Shown here in pieces: positions 1 to 7,404 of a stretch of 7,404 bases of DNA. Each line of letters begins with the position of its first letter. Position 1 is the first letter of the stretch. Made by a program: the position numbers and the translations under genes. The notes beneath the pieces were generated by a model that saw nothing but the letters and a program-made list of their open reading frames with translations, ran no database searches and was not told where the DNA came from. Source of the DNA: Polyangiaceae bacterium (GTDB lineage Bacteria; Myxococcota; Polyangia; Polyangiales; Polyangiaceae); contig JAICTU010000458.1 of NCBI GenBank assembly GCA_025936205.1, positions 1 to 7,404 of the forward strand, written 5' to 3'.

Positions 1-186
1 CTTGCGGATCTCGGGACGCGCCGTCTTCCACGCGCGCTGCACGATCCACGACAGGGACCGCTCGAGCCGAGCCGCCTCCTGATGGATTTCCTCCAGCATG
101 GCCTCCGGGAAATATAGGCTCTGCTTGCGCTTGTCGCTTTGGGAGGCCGGCGCTTCGTCGCCGTCGCCGTTTTCCACCGAAGACAT
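1..186 (-). CDS. Small ribbon-helix-helix-like protein, TIGR04563-type (3' end beyond window)
   Basis: The first 62 codons of a gene entering from the right on the minus strand are visible; the rest lies past the left edge. The start is ATG at 186-184, preceded by a Shine-Dalgarno-like TGAGG (198-194) seven bases upstream. Residues 1-21 are polar and acidic, probably disordered. Next come a basic KRKQ stretch, a short strand-like segment SLYFPEAM (residues 23-30) and two predicted helices, EEIHQEAARLE (32-42) and SLSWIVQRAWKTAR (44-57). This order resembles ribbon-helix-helix DNA-binding proteins, which dimerise through the strand. The block QSLYFPEAML...RSLSWIVQRAW matches from memory the TIGR04563 family of small uncharacterised proteins, common in myxobacteria. 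Its role is unknown; DNA binding or regulation is inferred from the fold alone. It could be an antitoxin-like repressor, but no toxin partner is visible. The reading frame is certain and the family call fairly confident. Confidence 0.8.
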   Translation of the reverse strand, partial: MSSVENGDGDEAPASQSDKRKQSLYFPEAMLEEIHQEAARLERSLSWIVQRAWKTARPEIRK

Positions 187-229
187 GGCCGAAACCTCAG
201 GGGGTCTGGGTGAGTTCGTCAAGCCCTGG

Positions 230-259
230 AGTATCTCGCTACCGGGTCTTGGAGATCAA
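230..259 (-). promoter_or_regulatory. Possible sigma70-type promoter for the ribbon-helix-helix gene
   Basis: On the minus strand, TTGATC (259-254, four of six matches to TTGACA) is followed after 18 bases by GATACT (235-230, four of six matches to TATAAT). A transcript starting about seven bases further on would have a short leader of roughly 35 bases carrying the TGAGG ribosome site. The position fits, but each box has only partial matches, and such pairs arise by chance. Confidence 0.3.
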
Positions 260-419
260 GCGCTCCGCGAGCCAGGCCTGGCAGAACCTCGGGGCTTTCA
301 GGCTGTGCCCGCCGCGGGATGTGGGTGAAGGAACGAGAACAGCGGAGCGGTATCCGCGATCCATGCGCTTCAGCATGACGACGCCTCAGGCTCCCGCCGT
401 AGAGCGGCCGCAAAGATCC

Positions 420-440
420 CGGGGCGACCCCCACGCCCCG
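420..440 (-). terminator. Weak hairpin downstream of fumC, possible terminator
   Basis: CGGGGCG (420-426) and CGCCCCG (434-440) form a perfect 7-bp stem around a 7-base loop. It begins 17 bases after the fumC stop codon, where a terminator is expected. On the minus strand the stem is followed only by GGATCTTTG, so a proper T run is missing. It may be a poor intrinsic terminator, a 3' end-stabilising hairpin, or chance in GC-rich DNA. Confidence 0.3.
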
Positions 441-456
441 TGCGGTAGAGCCAATT

Positions 457-1875
457 TCAGCCCGTCGGACCCAACATCTTCGCAGGGTCCACCCAGCGGT
501 CGAAGTCTTCTTCGTTGACCCAGCCCAGGGCGAGCGCGGCTTCGCGCAGCGTGGTGTGTTCGCGATGCGCCTTCTGGGCGATCCGGGCGGCCTTCTCGTA
601 CCCCAGGTGCGGGCTGAGCGCCGTGACCAGCATCAGCGAGTGTTCGACGTGTTGACTGATGCGCTCGACGTTCGCTTCGAGGCCCGCGATGCCGCGCTCC
701 GCGAAGGACTCGCAGGCGTCCCCCAGATTGCGAGCGGCCATCAGCAGATTGAAGATCAGCACCGGCTTGTAAGCGTTCAGCTCCAGCTGCCCCGACATGC
801 CGGCGACCGCGACGGCGGCGTCGTTGCCGATCACCTGGGCGCAGACCATGGTCAGCGCCTCGATCTGGGTGGGATTGACCTTGCCGGGCATGATCGAAGA
901 GCCGGGCTCGCGTGGCTCGAGCAGCAGCTCGCCGAAGCCGGAGCGCGGCCCCGAGCACAGCAGCCGCAGGTCGTTTCCGATCTTCATCAAGCACACGGCG
1001 GCGTCGCGCAGCGCTCCCGATGCCTCCACCAGGTCGTCATGGGAGCCCAGCGCCGCAAACGGGTTGCTGGCGCGCACGAAGTGCAAGCCGCTCAGATCGC
1101 ACAGGCCCGCGATCGCGCGCTCCGCAAAGCCGACCGGGGCGTTCAGCCCGGTACCGACGGCCGTGCCGCCGAGCGCCACCGCCGCCAGCCGCCGGTTGGC
1201 GTGCTCGAGCGCCGAGAGCCGCTGATCCAGCTGCGCGACGTAGCCCGAGAACTCGTGCCCGAGGCGCAGGGGTGTTGCATCCATCAGATGGGTGCGCCCC
1301 ATCTTGACGATGGGCATGAACTCCTCCGCTTTTTCGGCGAGCGCGTCGCGCAGCACGCGCATTTTCACCAGCGTGTGGTCGGTGATCAGCCGGTGCGCCG
1401 CCACGTTCATCGCGGTGGGGAACACGTCGTTCGACGACTGGGAGCGGTTGACGTCGTCATTGGGATGCAGGAAGCGCGTCGAATCGGTGAGGTTGCCGCC
1501 GGCGCGCACGTGAGCGCGATTGGCGATCACCTCGTTCAGGTTCATGTTCGTGTGCGTGCCAGACCCCGTTTGCCAGACCGGCAGCGGGAACTCGTCGTCG
1601 AGCTCGCCGGCGAGGATCTCGTCGCACACCTCCTGGATGGCCCGTACCTTCTCCGCAGGCAGCACGCCGCAAGCGAGGTTCGCCTGTGCGCTGGCCTTCT
1701 TGACCATCGCCAGGGCATAGATCAACTCCCTGGGCATCGGCTCTCGCCCGATGGGGAAGTTCAGGCGCGAGCGTTCCGTTTGCGCTCCCCAGTAGCGCCG
1801 TCGCGGAACGCGCACTTCACCCAGACTGTCGTGCTCGGTGCGGCAGTCTGTGCTGCTCGGCTCGTGAGGAATCAT
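457..1875 (-). CDS. fumC: Class II fumarate hydratase (fumarase C)
   Basis: This cytoplasmic TCA-cycle enzyme reversibly hydrates fumarate to L-malate; class II enzymes are homotetramers without an iron-sulphur cluster. With the ATG at 1875-1873 the product is 472 residues, close to E. coli FumC (467). It aligns from the N-terminal SLGEVRVP and YWGAQTERS to the C-terminal WVDPAKMLG. Visible active-site blocks are WQTGSGT (101-107), HPNDDVN (137-143), SQSSND (145-150), [10 protein letters not shown] (193-202, with H196 matching the E. coli catalytic His188) and the superfamily signature [11 protein letters not shown] (325-335, with the catalytic serine, K332 and N334). The frame stays open 29 codons further upstream to an ATG at 1962, but that extension is Ala/Arg-rich and unlike fumarases. 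No clear Shine-Dalgarno sequence precedes the chosen start. Aspartase and argininosuccinate lyase share the superfamily, but overall similarity and the THLMDATPL block favour fumarase. Confidence 0.96.
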   Translation of the reverse strand: MIPHEPSSTDCRTEHDSLGEVRVPRRRYWGAQTERSRLNFPIGREPMPRELIYALAMVKKASAQANLACGVLPAEKVRAIQEVCDEILAGELDDEFPLPVWQTGSGTHTNMNLNEVIANRAHVRAGGNLTDSTRFLHPNDDVNRSQSSNDVFPTAMNVAAHRLITDHTLVKMRVLRDALAEKAEEFMPIVKMGRTHLMDATPLRLGHEFSGYVAQLDQRLSALEHANRRLAAVALGGTAVGTGLNAPVGFAERAIAGLCDLSGLHFVRASNPFAALGSHDDLVEASGALRDAAVCLMKIGNDLRLLCSGPRSGFGELLLEPREPGSSIMPGKVNPTQIEALTMVCAQVIGNDAAVAVAGMSGQLELNAYKPVLIFNLLMAARNLGDACESFAERGIAGLEANVERISQHVEHSLMLVTALSPHLGYEKAARIAQKAHREHTTLREAALALGWVNEEDFDRWVDPAKMLGPTG

Positions 1876-2153
1876 GCCCGGAGTATGCGCGCGCGCCCGA
1901 GCCCGATGCGCAGATTTCGCTGCAGCGTTCGCTGGGTCCGCAGCTCGGCACGCGCCTGCCATTTGCGCGATTGCCTCGCTGCCTGTCCGTCCCGTACATC
2001 GGCGTGACTGAGCTTTTGAGCAGAGGGCCGGATCGGGCCTGTTTCTGCAGCGTTGCCAGGCCGTCCGGGCGCAATTGCCCTAGGACGTGGGCCCGGGTTT
2101 GGATATGGACGGGTGCGCGGAAACCGCCGCGGGAAAGAACTTCCGGAGACGCC
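1876..2153. promoter_or_regulatory. Divergent intergenic region between fumC and gpmI
   Basis: This 278-base gap should hold the outward-facing promoters of both genes. I find no convincing -35/-10 pair for either. The best plus-strand candidate, TTGCCC with a poor TTTGGA 17 bases downstream, is too weak to call. The 10-base word CTGCAGCGTT occurs twice in direct orientation (1920-1929 and 2045-2054), which could be operator half-sites or chance. No RNA gene or riboswitch is recognisable. Confidence 0.5.
2145..2148 (+). promoter_or_regulatory. Ribosome-binding site that fixes the gpmI start
   Basis: GGAG lies five bases before the ATG at 2154. It supports that start over the in-frame ATG at 1971, whose extra 61 codons do not resemble phosphoglycerate mutase. 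It is the clearest ribosome site among the four plus-strand genes. Confidence 0.7.
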
Positions 2154-3797
<1,644 letters not shown>

Positions 3798-3828
3798 GCT
3801 TTCTCCCGCCTCCTGCCCGAAAGACCGC

Positions 3829-5451
3829 GTGCTCTCGCTCGACTCCATCTCCAAGCGCCACGGCAGCCAGATCCTGTTCATCGACGCCAGCCTCGCCGTC
3901 TTCCGCGGCGAGCGCGTCGGTTTGGTAGGGCCCAACGGCGCCGGCAAATCCACCGTGTTCCGGCTGCTGGTAGGCCAGGAGCACCCCGACGCCGGCCAGG
4001 TCAACGTCGACCGCGGCGTCAGCGTCGGCTACTTCGATCAGAACGTCGGCGAGATGCAGGGCATGAGCGCGCTCGCGGCCACCATCGCCGGAGCGGGCGA
4101 GGTGGCGAAGGTTGGGGAAGAGCTTGCCAAGCTCGAAGCCGCCATGGCCGACCCGGACCAGGCGGACCAGCTCGAGCAGGTCATCGAACGCTTCGGCGAG
4201 GTGCAGGCACGCTTCGACTCGCTGGGCGGCTACGCGCTGAGCGCGCGCGCCCAGGAAGTGCTGGCGGGCCTCGGCTTCTCCCCGGAGATGATCGAAGGTG
4301 ACGTGGGCAAGCTCTCCGGCGGCTGGAAGATGCGCGTGGCGCTGGGCCGCGTGCTGCTGATGAAGCCCGACGCGCTCTTGCTCGACGAGCCCACGAACCA
4401 CCTCGACATCGAGTCCATCATCTGGCTCGAGAGCTTTCTGCAGAGCTACGACGGCGCGCTGATCCTCACCTCGCACGACCAGGCGTTCTTGAACCGCGTG
4501 GTCACGCGCATCGTCGACATCGACGAGGGCGATCTGGTGAGTTACTCCGGCAACTACCAGTTCTACGAGGAGCAGTACCGGCTGCGCCAGGCCCAGCGCG
4601 AGGCGCAGTTTGCGCGCCAGCAGGCCATGCTCGCCAAGGAGCAGGCCTTCATCGACCGCTTCAAGGCCCGCGCCAGCCATGCCGCGCAGGTGCAGTCGCG
4701 CGTGAAGAAGCTGGACAAGATCGAGAAGATCGAGCCGCCGCGGCAGCGCAAGCTCATCGAATTCGAGTTCCGCACCCCGCCGCGCTCGGGCGACGACGTG
4801 GTCGCGCTCAACGGCGTGTCGAAGGGCTACGGCTCGCGCAAGATCTACAACGACTTCTCCTTGCTGGTGCGGCGCCTGGAACGCTGGACGGTGATGGGCG
4901 TCAATGGCGCGGGCAAGAGCACCCTGCTCAAGCTGGTCGCGGGCGCGTCCGAGCCCGATCGCGGCACCCTGAAGCTCGGGGCAGGGGTGAAGCTCGGCTA
5001 CTTCGCGCAGCACGCGATGGAGATCCTGAAGCCCGAGCTGACCGTGATCGAGATGATGCAGGAGAGCTTTCCGCTGGCGGGGCTGGGCGTCCTGCGCACC
5101 CTGCTGGGCGCCTTCGGCTTCTCCGGTGCCGACGGTGACAAGCACTGCGAGCACCTCTCCGGCGGCGAAAAAGCGCGCGTGGTGCTGGCGCTGATGATGT
5201 TCGACCCGCCCAACTTCCTGGTGCTGGACGAGCCCACCAACCACCTCGACATGGACACCAAGGCCATGCTGGTGCGCCTGCTGCGCAGCTACGAGGGCAC
5301 GCTGCTGTTCGTGTCGCACGACCGCAAGTTCCTGAGCGCGCTCTCCAACCGCGTGCTGGAGCTGACCCCGGAGGGCCCGCGCGTGTTCGGCGGCGGCTAC
5401 GATGAGTACGTCGCCCAGACGGGCCAAGAAGCGCCCGGCTTGCGCAACTGA
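3829..5451 (+). CDS. ABC-F family ATPase with two nucleotide-binding domains
   Basis: The 540-residue soluble protein has two ABC ATPase domains and no membrane segments, the ABC-F layout; members act on ribosomes, rescuing or regulating translation or protecting from antibiotics. Domain 1 has Walker A GPNGAGKST (34-42), signature LSGGWKMR (162-169), Walker B LLLDEP (183-188) and H-loop H216. A charged helical linker spans about 240-315, with RASHAAQVQSRVKKLDKIEK typical of ABC-F linkers. Domain 2 has Walker A GVNGAGKST (357-365), signature LSGGEKAR (443-450), Walker B FLVLDEP (463-469) and H-loop H497. All catalytic motifs look intact, including both DEPTNHLD blocks. The start is GTG, 31 bases after the gpmI stop; no ATG or other upstream start fits, and only a poor purine stretch (CGAAAGA) precedes it. 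Which subfamily it belongs to (EttA, Uup, YheS, YbiT or another) cannot be settled here. A resistance role is not indicated by its housekeeping neighbours. Confidence 0.93.
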   Translation: MLSLDSISKRHGSQILFIDASLAVFRGERVGLVGPNGAGKSTVFRLLVGQEHPDAGQVNVDRGVSVGYFDQNVGEMQGMSALAATIAGAGEVAKVGEELAKLEAAMADPDQADQLEQVIERFGEVQARFDSLGGYALSARAQEVLAGLGFSPEMIEGDVGKLSGGWKMRVALGRVLLMKPDALLLDEPTNHLDIESIIWLESFLQSYDGALILTSHDQAFLNRVVTRIVDIDEGDLVSYSGNYQFYEEQYRLRQAQREAQFARQQAMLAKEQAFIDRFKARASHAAQVQSRVKKLDKIEKIEPPRQRKLIEFEFRTPPRSGDDVVALNGVSKGYGSRKIYNDFSLLVRRLERWTVMGVNGAGKSTLLKLVAGASEPDRGTLKLGAGVKLGYFAQHAMEILKPELTVIEMMQESFPLAGLGVLRTLLGAFGFSGADGDKHCEHLSGGEKARVVLALMMFDPPNFLVLDEPTNHLDMDTKAMLVRLLRSYEGTLLFVSHDRKFLSALSNRVLELTPEGPRVFGGGYDEYVAQTGQEAPGLRN

Positions 5452-5463
5452 ACACCTTCTCCC

Positions 5464-6195
5464 ATGCAAATCCTCGTGACCGGATCTGCAGACGGACTGG
5501 GCCGGGCCACGGCGCAGACGCTGCTGCGTGAAGGGCACCGGGTTGTCGTTCACGTGCGCTCCGAGCAGCGGCTCGGCGCGGTGCGGGAGCTGGTGGCACA
5601 GGGCGCCGTGGCCCTCGTCGGAGACCTCGCGAGCTCCGAACAGACTCGCCGCCTCGCCGAGCAGGTGAACGCGCTCGGTCCCATGGACGCGGTGATCCAC
5701 AACGCCGGCGTCTACTCCGGGCCGGCGCTGCTGCCGGTGAACGTCGTGGCGCCGTATTTGCTGACCGCCCTCATTCATCGCCCCAGGCGCCTGATCTACC
5801 TGAGCAGCGGCATGCACCGCGGCGGCCGACCCAACCCCCACGGCATGGACTGGACCGGAAGTCGCGTCACTGCCTCCTACTCGGACAGCAAGCTCTTCGT
5901 GACGGCATTCGCGGCCGCCGTGGCGCGGCTCTGGCAAGACGTCTGCAGCAACTCCGTCAACCCGGGCTGGGTCCCCACCAAGATGGGCGGTCCAACCGCT
6001 CCCGACGATCTGCGACTGGGCCATCTCACACAGGAGTGGCTCGCCACGAGCGATGCCGCCGAAGCTCGCACGACGGGAGGCTACTGGTACCATCAAGAGC
6101 GAACCGAAGCGCATGCTTCGGTCCACGATCTGAAATTCCAGGGCGCGCTGCTCGAGGAGCTCGCTCACGCCAGCGGCACTCCGCTCCCGCAATAG
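5464..6195 (+). CDS. Short-chain dehydrogenase/reductase (SDR), NAD(P)-dependent
   Basis: The 243-residue protein is a soluble Rossmann-fold oxidoreductase; substrate unknown. The cofactor loop TGSADGLG (6-13) fits TGxxxGxG. HNAG (79-82) supports the central sheet, and a likely catalytic tetrad is N93 in VNVVAPYLL, S115 in YLSSG, Y139 and K143 in YSDSK. NPGWVPTKMGG (166-176) is the loop after strand 6. The 24-residue gap between the catalytic serine and tyrosine, with SSGMHRGG, resembles retinol-dehydrogenase-like SDRs rather than FabG. R31 and R33 follow the second strand where NADPH enzymes often carry basic residues, so NADPH preference is a weak inference. The ATG lies 12 bases after the ABC-F stop, and no good Shine-Dalgarno sequence precedes it, so translation may be coupled to the upstream gene. 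No signal peptide or membrane segment is seen. The SDR call is secure; the reaction is not. Confidence 0.93.
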   Translation: MQILVTGSADGLGRATAQTLLREGHRVVVHVRSEQRLGAVRELVAQGAVALVGDLASSEQTRRLAEQVNALGPMDAVIHNAGVYSGPALLPVNVVAPYLLTALIHRPRRLIYLSSGMHRGGRPNPHGMDWTGSRVTASYSDSKLFVTAFAAAVARLWQDVCSNSVNPGWVPTKMGGPTAPDDLRLGHLTQEWLATSDAAEARTTGGYWYHQERTEAHASVHDLKFQGALLEELAHASGTPLPQ

Positions 6196-6201
6196 ACTGA
6201 A

Positions 6202-6218
6202 GGCTCGGCGCCCGAGCC
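6202..6218 (+). terminator. Perfect short hairpin after the SDR gene, possible terminator
   Basis: GGCTCGG (6202-6208) and CCGAGCC (6212-6218) pair perfectly around a CGC loop, six bases past the SDR stop codon. The position suggests the end of the gpmI transcript. There is no T run after the stem, so intrinsic termination would be inefficient; it may instead protect the mRNA 3' end. Confidence 0.4.
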
Positions 6219-6288
6219 CAACGCGCGACCTCAGGATGAGCCCACCGCGCGCGCCGGGGCCGCAGCCGCTTGCATCAGGCCAGCGCCG

Positions 6289-7296
6289 ATGGGACGCTGG
6301 CGCAGCATGCGATCCATGATGTGCGAGCAGTGGAAAAGGGGCGTCACCCTCGCGTGGCTCGCGGGCTGCGCGGCAAGCCAGCCCGTTGTCCAGCAGCCCG
6401 TTGCCCAGCAGCCCGTTGCCACAGGCAGCGAAAAGCCAGGAGCGCAGATGACGAGTCCGTCCAAGGCCCCGACGATGCAAGACGTGCTCGCTGCCTCACA
6501 GCCGGCAGATTGGCGCGAGCCCGATCCAGAGAACGTGCTGTACCTGGAGCTCGCCACGGGGCGCGTGGTGCTCGAGCTGGCGCCCGCCTTCGCGCCGGCG
6601 CACGTCGCGAACGTGAAAGCGCTCGCGCGCGAGGGCTACTTTGACGGGCTGGCGATCGTGCGCGTGCACGACAACTACGTGGTGCAGTGGGGCGACCCCG
6701 AGGCGGGCAATGCAGCCCAGCGCCCGATTCGCAGCGCGCAGCGCAGCTTGCCGCCCGAGTTCGATCGCCCTGCGGCGGGCCTGCCGCTGACGCTGCTGCC
6801 CGATCCGGACACGTATGCGCCCGAAGTCGGATTTGTTGATGGCTTCCCCGCCGCGCGGGATGGCGCTGGAGGGAGAGCCTGGCTGGTGCACTGCTACGGG
6901 ATGCTCGGCGCAGGTCGTGACACGGCAGCCGACAGCGGCGGGGGCGCCGAGCTGTACGTGGTGATCGGCCACGCCCCGCGCCACCTCGATCGCAACGTCA
7001 CGTTGCTCGGGCGCGTGCTCTCCGGCATCGAGTTGCTCAGCGCGTTGCCGCGCGGTACCGCCGCGCTCGGCTTCTACGAAAAGCCGGAACAGCGCGTTCC
7101 CATCCAACGTCTGCGCATCGCGGCCGACGTGCCGCCCGCGCAGCGCACCCAGCTGGAGCTGTTGCGCACGGACACGGCGACCTTCCATGCGCTGGTGGAA
7201 GCGCGGCGCAACCGCCGCGAGGAATGGTTTCAGCGCGCCGCCGGCCGCATCGAGATCTGCAACGTACCGCTGTTGGTGCGGCCGAAAGCGCGCTGA
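6289..7296 (+). CDS. Predicted cyclophilin-type peptidylprolyl isomerase lipoprotein, divergent
   Basis: Residues from about 82 onward resemble cyclophilins, which catalyse cis-trans isomerisation of prolyl bonds: [36 protein letters not shown], then [14 protein letters not shown] and a late ELYVVIG...LLGRVLSG block. R125, Q133 and G135-D136 match the canonical HRxxxxFxxQxGD motif. Several usual positions differ: F to Y130, the QFF triplet to ELY (221-223), the active-site Trp to H, and His126 of human cyclophilin A to V. The N-terminus has KR (16-17), a short hydrophobic stretch and lipobox LAGC (24-27), suggesting lipidation at C27 and a periplasmic or envelope location. A Gln/Pro repeat linker (30-44) follows. 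About 100 residues after the fold carry a conserved-looking tail with [12 protein letters not shown]. Starts at M7, M10 or M11 are equally possible; no site has a strong ribosome-binding sequence. Isomerase activity is inferred. Confidence 0.82.
   Translation: MGRWRSMRSMMCEQWKRGVTLAWLAGCAASQPVVQQPVAQQPVATGSEKPGAQMTSPSKAPTMQDVLAASQPADWREPDPENVLYLELATGRVVLELAPAFAPAHVANVKALAREGYFDGLAIVRVHDNYVVQWGDPEAGNAAQRPIRSAQRSLPPEFDRPAAGLPLTLLPDPDTYAPEVGFVDGFPAARDGAGGRAWLVHCYGMLGAGRDTAADSGGGAELYVVIGHAPRHLDRNVTLLGRVLSGIELLSALPRGTAALGFYEKPEQRVPIQRLRIAADVPPAQRTQLELLRTDTATFHALVEARRNRREEWFQRAAGRIEICNVPLLVRPKAR
6376..6420 (+). repeat. 15-bp tandem repeat, three copies, inside the lipoprotein gene
   Basis: The last two copies (6391-6405 and 6406-6420) are identical, CAGCAGCCCGTTGCC; the first (6376-6390) differs at a few bases. 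Being a multiple of three, the repeat keeps the frame and encodes S/Q-Q-P-V-V/A, residues 30-44, just after the predicted lipidated cysteine. It acts as a flexible tether between membrane anchor and domain and could change length by slippage. Confidence 0.85.
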
Positions 7297-7328
7297 GCGG
7301 CTGCTAGGCTCGCCTTGCGCCGTTTTTT
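7295..7328 (+). terminator. Possible intrinsic terminator after the cyclophilin-like gene
   Basis: A run of six T (7323-7328) lies 26 bases past the stop codon, with a second run of five T at 7337-7341; such runs are rare in this GC-rich window. CGGC (7298-7301) pairs with GCCG (7319-7322) immediately before the T run, extendable by A-T and G-T pairs into the stop codon. The loop is long (17 bases), so the hairpin is weak. The T run and its position are the main support. Confidence 0.4.
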
Positions 7329-7341
7329 GGGGCTGATTTTT

Positions 7342-7404
7342 GATGGATGCCTCACCCGTCCCTCCTCGCGCTTCGCGCTGCGGCGGGGCTACCTCCTGCA
7401 AATC
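7342..7404. other. Right-edge GC-rich segment, possible dispersed repeat; no supported gene
   Basis: The segment contains a small palindrome, CGCG-CTT-CGCG (7367-7377), between complementary pyrimidine- and G-rich flanks. On the minus strand it begins with AGGAGGT (7397-7391), a perfect Shine-Dalgarno-like word, but no ATG follows at a suitable distance. An ATG at 7342 opens a plus-strand frame that stays open for 20 codons to the edge, with no recognisable content. It could be the edge of a dispersed intergenic repeat or the start of a cut-off gene. Confidence 0.25.

Noticed and set aside
98..518. Small plus-strand and minus-strand frames around the left intergenic gap
   Set aside because: They overlap the ribbon-helix-helix gene or the fumC end on the other strand, or lack recognisable content and ribosome sites.
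1884..1889. CATACT as a -10 box giving a leaderless fumC transcript
   Set aside because: Only four of six bases match, and no -35-like sequence is found 16 to 18 bases upstream.
1876..1962. N-terminal extension of FumC by 29 residues from an upstream ATG
   Set aside because: The added residues are Ala/Arg-rich, lie outside the fumarase family alignment and do not look like a targeting signal; the ATG at 1875 gives the usual length.
556..2007. 483-codon open frame on the plus strand across fumC
   Set aside because: It is antisense to a fumarase with every signature motif, and its His/Arg/Val-rich translation resembles no protein I know.
1971..2153. N-terminal extension of GpmI by 61 residues
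   Set aside because: The extension has no family similarity, and GGAG sits at proper distance before the ATG at 2154.
6496..7401. 301-codon minus-strand frame opening at TTG near the right edge beside AGGAGGT
   Set aside because: The Shine-Dalgarno-like word lies after the proposed start, and the frame runs antisense to the cyclophilin-like gene with low-complexity translation.

Overview
The window is GC-rich, with G/C strongly preferred at third codon positions, and reads as chromosome from a myxobacterium-like organism (Myxococcota). The best taxonomic clue is the partial gene at the left edge. It matches from memory a small ribbon-helix-helix-like family (TIGR04563) that I associate almost only with myxobacteria. 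The other genes are housekeeping or metabolic and do not fix the lineage. I see no phage, transposon, CRISPR array, tRNA or rRNA, and no obviously new multi-gene system.

Layout. Minus strand, reading leftward: fumC (class II fumarase, 457-1875), then a 270-base gap (187-456) with a weak hairpin and a possible promoter, then the start of the small ribbon-helix-helix gene, which runs off the left edge (1-186). A 278-base divergent intergenic region (1876-2153) separates fumC from the plus-strand genes. Plus strand: gpmI (cofactor-independent phosphoglycerate mutase, 2154-3797), an ABC-F ATPase (GTG start, 3829-5451), a short-chain dehydrogenase/reductase (5464-6195) and, after a 93-base gap with a perfect 7-bp hairpin, a predicted cyclophilin-type lipoprotein (6289-7296). 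The last 108 bases hold two T runs, a possible terminator and a GC-rich edge segment with no supported gene.

How the genes fit together. fumC (TCA cycle) and gpmI (glycolysis/gluconeogenesis) are both central-carbon enzymes transcribed away from one shared intergenic region, so common control is possible but not shown. The gpmI, ABC-F and SDR genes lie 31 and 12 bases apart and probably form one transcript, although no shared pathway is evident. The cyclophilin-like gene may be read separately.

Points most worth a second look are the long, plant-like form of the phosphoglycerate mutase, the altered active-site positions in the cyclophilin-like lipoprotein, a 15-bp tandem repeat just after its predicted lipidated cysteine, and the small unnamed ribbon-helix-helix gene. 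Very long antisense reading frames across fumC, gpmI, ABC-F and SDR are explained by GC-biased codon use and were rejected as genes.
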